Positions 63,262 through 64,000 of a stretch of 64,000 nucleotides of DNA are shown in pieces. The notes under the pieces are model-generated. The model was not told the origin of the DNA and searched no databases. It was given only the letters and a program-made list of their open reading frames with translations. The DNA is taken from assembly GCF_000769405.2 (NCBI RefSeq), contig NZ_CP053439.1, forward strand, positions 3,840,001 through 3,904,000, in the 5' to 3' direction. A program made the position numbers and the translations under genes. Every line of letters starts with the position of its first letter. The stretch's first letter is position 1. This stretch comes from Rhizobium brockwellii. GTDB taxonomy: Bacteria; Pseudomonadota; Alphaproteobacteria; Rhizobiales; Rhizobiaceae.

Positions 63262-64000
63262 TCAGCCCTTCACGCCGCCCGAGAATGTCTGGACGAGGAA
63301 GCGCCGCGCAAAACCGAAGGCGACGACGGCAGGCAGCAGGTAGATGAATGCCAGCGCCGTCAGCAGGCCGTAATCGATCTCGTTGATGCGCAGAAATGCG
63401 CGGAAGAGACCGAGCGGCAGCGTCTGCAGCTCCGGCGACGACAGGAGGATCAGCGGCAGCAGGAAATCGCCCCAGGCCGACATGAAGGCGAAGAGACCGG
63501 CGGCGGCAAGGCCCGGCAGCGCCAGCGGAATCAGCACCCGTCGAATGCGTTGGATGAGTGTTGCCCCATCCATCAGCGCCGCCTCCTCGTAGTCCCTCGG
63601 CAGCCCGTCGAAGAAGGTCTTCATGATCCAGAGCGCCAGCGGCAATTGCATTGTCGCCAGCACCAGGATCAGCCCGAGATAACCGTCGATGAAACCTGTC
63701 CAGCGCATGATGTCGCGGGCATAGCTGCCAAAGATCGGCCTGAGCACTGCCGCTTCCGCATTGTTCAACGTCAGCAGGAATTTGTAGAGCGGCACGACCA
63801 GCGCCGTCGGCGGCAACACCCGGATGAGCAGGATCGCGTAGAGGAAGGGCAGCTTCCACCAGGCCCGGGTGCGCGACAGCGCATAACCGCCGAGCCCCGA
63901 AAGCACCATGACGAGCAGCGTCGCGCCACCGACCACGAAGAGCGAGTTGAACAGCCACTTCGCGCCGTCTTCCTTGGTGAAGACCCTGATATAGTTGGCG
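63262..64000 (-). CDS. Sugar ABC transporter permease, MalG type (5' end outside window)
   Basis: An inner-membrane permease of which the last ~246 residues are visible; the frame is open to the window edge (ANYIRVFTKEDGAKWLFNSL). EAA motif: EEAALMDGATLIQRIRRVLI then PLALPGLAAAGLFAFMSAWG. It ends ARRFLVQTFSGGVKG, the usual MalG-type C-terminus. A second permease and the binding protein are expected just beyond the window. Confidence 0.92.
   Translation of the reverse strand, partial: ANYIRVFTKEDGAKWLFNSLFVVGGATLLVMVLSGLGGYALSRTRAWWKLPFLYAILLIRVLPPTALVVPLYKFLLTLNNAEAAVLRPIFGSYARDIMRWTGFIDGYLGLILVLATMQLPLALWIMKTFFDGLPRDYEEAALMDGATLIQRIRRVLIPLALPGLAAAGLFAFMSAWGDFLLPLILLSSPELQTLPLGLFRAFLRINEIDYGLLTALAFIYLLPAVVAFGFARRFLVQTFSGGVKG

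Overview
The window looks like chromosome of a fast-growing alphaproteobacterium of the Rhizobium/Agrobacterium clade, most like R. etli or R. leguminosarum. Grounds are the GC-rich coding sequence, the dense set of sugar and polyol ABC transporters with local regulators, the order of polyol (smo/mtlK) genes, an ExoD-family protein, and several families of rhizobial intergenic palindromic repeats. I see no rRNA, tRNA, CRISPR, transposase or prophage. About 57 genes are supported. Species assignment is inference.

Layout. 1-1.3 kb: 3' end of lysS with a terminator. 1.4-4 kb: SDR oxidoreductase divergent from an AraC regulator, then a membrane-anchored protein of unknown function. 4.1-10.7 kb: LysR regulator and a putrescine uptake/oxidation operon equivalent to E. 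coli ydcSTUV-patD. 10.9-15.3 kb: DUF1328 protein, EnvZ/OmpR-type two-component pair, two small orphan genes, DoxX protein. 15.3-18.7 kb: TPR protein and Tat-exported MBL-fold hydrolase divergent from an ECF sigma/zinc anti-sigma pair. 18.7-26.3 kb: DUF1345 protein, transaldolase, SorC regulator, AraC-alkyltransferase fusion, DUF2244, endonuclease III, TetR/VOC pair, EI24 protein. 26.5-36.8 kb: RpiR regulator and a polyol operon (SorC regulator, smoEFGK, mtlK, HAD phosphatase, pentulose kinase). 36.9-40.7 kb: ExoD, ROK kinase, GH20 hexosaminidase. 40.9-46.6 kb: RND efflux pump with TetR regulator, OsmC. 46.8-54.2 kb: araFGH transporter, aldose epimerase and SDR, divergent from a FadR-type GntR regulator and galactonate dehydratase. 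54.3-57.9 kb: DoxX protein, SDR, class III adenylate cyclase, LacI regulator. 58-64 kb: PhyH-type dioxygenase, SDR and SMP-30 lactonase facing a ThuA protein and a sugar ABC transporter that runs off the window.

How it works together. Most of the window takes up and oxidises small carbon compounds: putrescine to 4-aminobutyrate, polyols to ketoses and phosphosugars, galactose/arabinose through aldonates, and an unidentified substrate at 57-64 kb. Nearly every cluster has its own regulator, and several have a convincing dyad operator in the divergent gap.

Most interesting signals: (1) a matched divergent promoter pair, GGAATAA(A/G)-N13-CG(A/G)TCTA, between the ECF sigma gene and its MBL/TPR neighbours; (2) two copies of a long palindromic element whose terminal 31-bp arms co-vary, one carrying a nested 50-bp palindromic insertion with a 6-bp direct repeat; (3) the dioxygenase/SDR/lactonase/ThuA/ABC cluster, which matches no pathway I know; (4) an araFGH transporter joined to a galactonate branch; (5) perfect dyads next to TetR, LysR and GntR genes.
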